Below are positions 60,472 to 64,000 of a stretch of 64,000 nucleotides of DNA, one piece after another (positions within the stretch are counted from its first letter, which is position 1; the number at the start of each line of letters is the position of its first letter). Source of the DNA: Chryseobacterium viscerum (GTDB lineage: Bacteria; Bacteroidota; Bacteroidia; Flavobacteriales; Weeksellaceae); assembly GCF_002899945.2 (NCBI RefSeq), contig NZ_PPEG02000006.1, positions 310,001-374,000 on the forward strand, given 5' to 3'. Position numbers and translations under genes: made by a program. The notes below the pieces were generated by a model. That model was given only the letters and a program-made list of their open reading frames with translations, did no database searches and was not told the origin of the DNA.

Positions 60472-61284
60472 TTATGGGTAGGGAAAGTATAATAATACCT
60501 GTCCGTTTGTATCATATTTGTAACTCCATTGACTACTTGAATGCCCTGGCGGGTACGTCATATTGCCATTAGCAGGGTTCGGTAGATATTGACTAATCGT
60601 TTCTTTTGCTCTGAAATTATTGGTAGATAAACTTTTTTCGTAAAAATCATCATTGATCAAATACAGTTTTTTGAATGGATTTGCAGCATTATCAAAATCA
60701 GAATAGGTAGTCGTCGTTATTTTATTATCTACACCTCCCGTTTTTTCTAACACTTCACTCTTAATAAGATTTTTTTTGCTATCAAAATAATAGGATGTAT
60801 AAAGTTCCCAACCTCCGTTTTTTTGATAGGTTACTATTTTATCTTGATCATATGTATAGCTTTTTGATGTCTCCAAGTAGGAAGGATAGCCGGCGGTATT
60901 GTTCACATACTTTTCAGCTTTTATGGGTCTGTTATTTTCCATTAAATAGATGACCGTTCCATAAGTGACAAATCCCTCTGGTCCGAAATGATCCACTTGC
61001 ACTTTATTACTAGTATATGTCAGCTGGGTAAGTACATTAGAATTGAAAAAACCACCAATACCTGTAGAATAATAATATTTTCCAAGCATACTTTTTAAGC
61101 GATTATTTTCATAGGTAAACTGGTAATACTTTTCAGGACTAGGCATCGTAGAAAAACGATAATCCATCTCAAAAATATACCCTTTATCAGGTTCTAACTC
61201 CGCTTGCGTACGCTCTATTGCATCATCATTGGTACTGCACGAAAATAAACTTAGTGCCAATAAAATATAGAATAAATTCTTCAT
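60472..61284 (-). CDS. Lipoprotein with YD-like strand repeats
   Basis: 270 residues from the Met at 61284; a Met two codons earlier is possible. Lipobox LFSC (MKNLFYILLALSLFSC). Mature part has YQFTYENNRLKSM, LTYTSNKVQVDHFG, YTYDQDKIVTYQKNG and YYFDSKKNLIKSEV, irregular YD-type beta strands ending in WSYKYDTNGQVLLYFP. A common flavobacterial lipoprotein type of unknown role. The SdiA-regulated-like gene lies 37 bp upstream on the same strand. Confidence 0.75.
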   Translation of the reverse strand: MKNLFYILLALSLFSCSTNDDAIERTQAELEPDKGYIFEMDYRFSTMPSPEKYYQFTYENNRLKSMLGKYYYSTGIGGFFNSNVLTQLTYTSNKVQVDHFGPEGFVTYGTVIYLMENNRPIKAEKYVNNTAGYPSYLETSKSYTYDQDKIVTYQKNGGWELYTSYYFDSKKNLIKSEVLEKTGGVDNKITTTTYSDFDNAANPFKKLYLINDDFYEKSLSTNNFRAKETISQYLPNPANGNMTYPPGHSSSQWSYKYDTNGQVLLYFPYP

Positions 61285-61321
61285 ATCCATCTAATCAGCC
61301 GCAAAAATAGGGATAAGCTAT

Positions 61322-62194
61322 TTAAAAAGAAAATGTATACACATTTCCACCCTCTTCTTTCCCTTTCTCATCAGCGATCATTACTGTTTTATCATCAAGA
61401 AAAACAATGGCTTCCTTCTGAGAATTATGGTGTAAAGGAATTTTCTGAATTTTTGCAGCACTGAAATTATCGGCAGTAAATCCGGTAAGAACATGTACAT
61501 TTTTATGCGTCAGTAAAACAATTTTATCTTTCGTACTATTGATAGTTGCTGATGTAATCGCTGCATCATTATAGCCGCCTTCAAGTTTTAAGGTTCCTAT
61601 TAACTTTGCTTCAAAATTTCCTTCTTTATTAGGCACCTGGAATACCAGAAAAGTACCATCAAAACCTTTGCTTCTGTTTTTGGTGAATAAGTAAAAGTTT
61701 CCATTCATTTCTACAAAAGCTTCACAGTCATACAACAGGTTTGATTTTTTAGGTGGAAACTCCGTCTGTCCCTGATAATGGAATTTTGTAGTCTGAACAA
61801 CTTTTGTAACTGTTTGTTTACTATCTTTCAAATCTGTTTTTAAAATGGCAAGGTCCTGTCTGTCATTATCATTATTCCCGAAATCTCCGATATAAACATT
61901 TCCTTCAGAATCAGATATAATATCTTCCCAATCTGTATTTTCAGCATTTTCTACCGGTATTTTTGCCAGCATCTCTCCTTTATCGTTCAGTCCGTATATT
62001 GCATTTTTATTCCCCCTATCTTCTATCATCCAAATAGTCTTCTTATCTTTTGACAAAGTAATTCCGGAAACTTCCTTCAACTTTTTGGGTAAGGAAAACT
62101 GTATTTTTAGTTCGTCCCCATTAGTAGGGGAATTCTGAGCTTTTGGATTGCAGCTCAATAAAAACAAAGCAGGTAGAATAAGCAAGCGTAACAT
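61322..62194 (-). CDS. Lipoprotein with beta-propeller (SdiA-regulated-like) domain
   Basis: 290 residues with lipobox LLSC (MLRLLILPALFLLSC). Blade-like repeats include KLKEVSGITLSKDKKTIWMIEDRG, DWEDIISDSEGNVYIGDFGNN, NLLYDCEAFVEMNGNFYLFTKNR and QKEAIVFLDDKTVMIADEK, in keeping with SdiA-regulated or phytase-like propellers. Probably periplasmic or surface binding; no catalytic residues assigned. Confidence 0.7.
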   Translation of the reverse strand: MLRLLILPALFLLSCNPKAQNSPTNGDELKIQFSLPKKLKEVSGITLSKDKKTIWMIEDRGNKNAIYGLNDKGEMLAKIPVENAENTDWEDIISDSEGNVYIGDFGNNDNDRQDLAILKTDLKDSKQTVTKVVQTTKFHYQGQTEFPPKKSNLLYDCEAFVEMNGNFYLFTKNRSKGFDGTFLVFQVPNKEGNFEAKLIGTLKLEGGYNDAAITSATINSTKDKIVLLTHKNVHVLTGFTADNFSAAKIQKIPLHHNSQKEAIVFLDDKTVMIADEKGKEEGGNVYTFSF

Positions 62195-62249
62195 ATTTTT
62201 TTATTTTTTTTAACTGAACATAAGAAGCATTAATTGTTCCAATCAGGAC

Positions 62250-63017
62250 TTACGAAAGTTTTTTTGCCTTTTCCCAAAGGACATCCATTTCTTCCAAAGA
62301 CATATCTGCAAGCTTTAAATCCTCTTCCTCAGCAAGTCCTTCCATCTTTTGAAATCTTGAAATAAACTTTAGATTGGTTCTCTCCAAAGCAGAATCCGGA
62401 TTGATTCCTGAAATTCTTGCATAATTGATCAGCGAGAAAAACACATCACCCAATTCCAGCTCTTTCTTATCAAGATCGGTCTCCGCATGAAACTCCTGAA
62501 TTTCTTCATCTACTTTTTTCCAGGCATCTTCCGCATCGTGAAATTCAAAGCCTATTCCTTTCACTTTATCCTGAATTCTGTAAGCTTTTACAAGACTCGG
62601 CAAACTTTTGGGAACTCCTCCTAAGATCGATTTATTACCTTCTTTTAGTTTTAATTTCTCCCAGTTCTGTTTCACCTCTTCCTCATCTTTCACGACAGTA
62701 TCTCCGTAGATGTGAGGGTGGCGGAAGATCAGCTTTTCATTAAGAGAATTGATAACATCTGCAATGTCAAAACTTTCTTTTTCTGAACCGATTTTAGCAT
62801 AAAAAACCAAGTGAAGAAGGACATCACCCAGCTCTTTCTTTATTTCATGTAAATCGTCCTGCAAAATAGCATCTGAAAGCTCATAGGTTTCTTCAAGGGT
62901 AAGATGGCGCAGTGACTGCAGGGTCTGTTTCTGGTCCCACGGGCATTTTTCACGCAGATCATCCATAATGTCCAGTAATCTGCTAAAGGCCTCTAGTTTC
63001 TCTTGTTTCGTATTCAT
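62250..63017 (-). CDS. mazG: Nucleoside triphosphate pyrophosphohydrolase MazG
   Basis: 255 residues from the ATG at 63017, chosen because NTKQEKLEAFSRLLDIMDDLR aligns with known starts (another Met lies six codons earlier, at 63035). Two MazG folds: REKCPWDQKQTLQSLRHLTLEETYELSDAI with EELGDVLLHLVFYAKI-type metal site (KKELGDVLLHL), and LDKKELELGDVFFSLINYAR. It hydrolyses NTPs to NMP and pyrophosphate, cleaning damaged nucleotides and lowering stress alarmones. Confidence 0.93.
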   Translation of the reverse strand: MNTKQEKLEAFSRLLDIMDDLREKCPWDQKQTLQSLRHLTLEETYELSDAILQDDLHEIKKELGDVLLHLVFYAKIGSEKESFDIADVINSLNEKLIFRHPHIYGDTVVKDEEEVKQNWEKLKLKEGNKSILGGVPKSLPSLVKAYRIQDKVKGIGFEFHDAEDAWKKVDEEIQEFHAETDLDKKELELGDVFFSLINYARISGINPDSALERTNLKFISRFQKMEGLAEEEDLKLADMSLEEMDVLWEKAKKLS

Positions 63018-63078
63018 AAGTAATGGGAAATTCAATCTTATACAAATGTAAGGGATATTTTGGGTCTGTGGTAGAGGT

Positions 63079-63255
63079 TGAGAGTGAAAGTTGGGAGTTT
63101 CAGAGTGTGGGATGCAAGATACGGGATACGGGTTTGATGAGATACGAGGTGCGGGGGTTGATGTTTAAAGATACAGACGAAATTTGAACTTAGCAGAAAA
63201 TTCCCCAATCCCTGCACCCTAATATTTGCCACCTAATCCCTGCTCCCTTCTACCT
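63079..63255. repeat. Heptad array pair upstream of mazG (copy outside nuo)
   Basis: Left half 63079-63134: eight units ending in T (GCAAGAT ACGGGAT). Right half 63207-63255: seven units ending in T, five of them in CCT (AATCCCT GCACCCT). The right units are roughly the reverse complement of the left (AGGGATT against ACGGGAT), the same facing layout as in the nuo gaps but GC-richer and with a 72-nt centre. Confidence 0.75.
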
Positions 63256-63268
63256 AATAGAAAAACAA

Positions 63269-63303
63269 AAAGCCTTGTCCGGAACTTCCAGACAAGGCTT
63301 TAT
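63269..63303. terminator. Terminator downstream of the DUF5606 gene
   Basis: AAAGCCTTGTC and GACAAGGCTTT with an 11-nt loop. A-run before and T-rich after; serves the leftward DUF5606 gene. Confidence 0.8.
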
Positions 63304-63326
63304 ATTTTTAATTCAAATTGAATGAA

Positions 63327-63884
63327 TTATCCTTGTTTTCTGTGTGTACTTTTAGGAGCTGATTTTGCAGCTGAAGTAGCTTTCACTTTCGGAGCAGCTG
63401 GTTTGTCTGCTTTAGGAGCAGCTTTCTTAGCTTCTTTTTCAATGCTTACTTCTTCAGCAGGCTCTCCGTCCAACGTTTCAGGCTCTGCTTTTACAAAGCT
63501 ATCAGGAGTGATATATCCAGCTTTATGAAGGATATTGTACCATTGAGCCAGTTTCTTAATATCAGAAGAATATACTCTTTCTGTATCATAGTTTGGAAGA
63601 GATACCAACATAAAGTCTTTCAACTCTGCATCAGAAGATTTGTGAGAGATCGTTTCCTTATAGTCGTTGTTTTTAGCAATATTTTCAAATACTTCAAACA
63701 AAGGAACTTCTTTCTCAAATGTAAACATGGCAATATTGTCCAATAAACTTACCTGGCTTGAGTTTCCAATGCTTACTTTTTTCTTGTTGGTAACATCTTC
63801 AATGATGAATCCGTTTCTTAATTGAGAAACTAATTTGAAAAGTCCTGGTTTTCCAGAAATTGAAATTATTTTTTCTAACAGCAT
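63327..63884 (-). CDS. DUF5606 domain protein
   Basis: 185 residues from the ATG at 63884; the longer frame adds 11 residues before the conserved opening MLLEKIISISGKPGLFKLVS. The first 140 residues are the DUF5606 domain (FIIEDVTNKKKVSIGN, VSLLDNIAMFTFEKEVPL, LPNYDTERVYSSDIKKLAQWYNIL); the tail is a Lys/Ala/Pro-rich low-complexity segment. Cytosolic, conserved in Flavobacteriia, function unknown. Confidence 0.85.
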   Translation of the reverse strand: MLLEKIISISGKPGLFKLVSQLRNGFIIEDVTNKKKVSIGNSSQVSLLDNIAMFTFEKEVPLFEVFENIAKNNDYKETISHKSSDAELKDFMLVSLPNYDTERVYSSDIKKLAQWYNILHKAGYITPDSFVKAEPETLDGEPAEEVSIEKEAKKAAPKADKPAAPKVKATSAAKSAPKSTHRKQG

Positions 63885-63957
63885 AATTTTATTTTTTGTA
63901 AATTCTGCAATCAGCACTAGCTTTTTGCTTTATATTATTTTTTAATCCTTGTTTAAA

Positions 63958-64000
63958 TTATTTTGGAAATCTCATTTTGTAACCGATGCTTACTTCGCCT
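63958..64000 (-). CDS. C-terminal end of a gene running off the window
   Basis: The minus strand reads GEVSIGYKMRFPK then TAA at 63958-63960 and is open to the edge. Alternating residues near a C-terminal end with Phe would suit an outer-membrane barrel, but only 13 codons are visible. Confidence 0.35.
   Translation of the reverse strand, partial: GEVSIGYKMRFPK

Overview
The window is AT-rich DNA from a flavobacterium, most likely Chryseobacterium or a close relative in the Weeksellaceae. This rests on the style of the proteins (T9SS-sorted nuclease, DUF5606, DUF6705, YD-type lipoproteins, bacteriocin-like GG-leader peptides), on TAnnTTTG-type -7 boxes without Shine-Dalgarno sequences, and on a nuoA-N operon with a separate nuoC and nuoD and a very short nuoG. 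No rRNA, IS element or CRISPR array was seen.

Layout. 1-4191: end of a CocE-type hydrolase translationally coupled to a split class I lanthipeptide/thiopeptide dehydratase (LanB N-terminal and C-terminal halves as two genes). 4294-19231: a 14.9 kb integrated island in the 3' end of a tRNA gene with CAT anticodon. It is bounded by a 15-bp direct repeat. The original tRNA terminator is stranded at the far left end, and a replacement terminator lies at the right end beside a tyrosine recombinase. Its left half, read rightwards, holds two excisionase-like HTH proteins, a divergent family-A-like polymerase, a long structured inverted repeat and a small lipoprotein/membrane-protein operon. Its right half, read leftwards, holds an AHH-nuclease lipoprotein toxin with immunity gene, a decayed secreted-protein gene, a two-gene module (double DUF262 protein plus PIN_8 nuclease) that looks like a defence system, and the integrase.

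19219-30476: tRNA and housekeeping genes (methylmalonyl-CoA epimerase, rbfA, a LolC/E-like permease, a T9SS endonuclease I, aroE, a DUF349 protein, ribD, a YigZ protein, a membrane zinc peptidase and a GNAT protein), with two GG-leader Cys-rich peptides downstream of ribD. 30719-45289: nuoABCDEF-[outer-membrane protein]-GHIJKLMN, complex I, ending in a strong terminator. Every gap of about 40 nt or more inside this operon is filled with degenerate 7-bp-periodic arrays, usually as two facing halves. A further copy lies beside mazG.

45418-64000: an S41 protease, a GAF-like protein, a chromosomal locus whose lipoprotein shares the N-terminal module of the island toxin but has a different (JAMM-like) C-terminus, a broken XRE regulator, a bestrophin, an HD-PycTM protein, a large phosphoesterase/kinase-like/outer-membrane-barrel protein, secreted and lipoproteins, mazG, a DUF5606 protein and the last codons of a further gene.

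The strongest leads for new biology are the double-DUF262/PIN_8 module, the shared polymorphic lipoprotein head used on the island and on the chromosome, and the heptad arrays. All functional statements come from reading motifs by eye; no database search was run.
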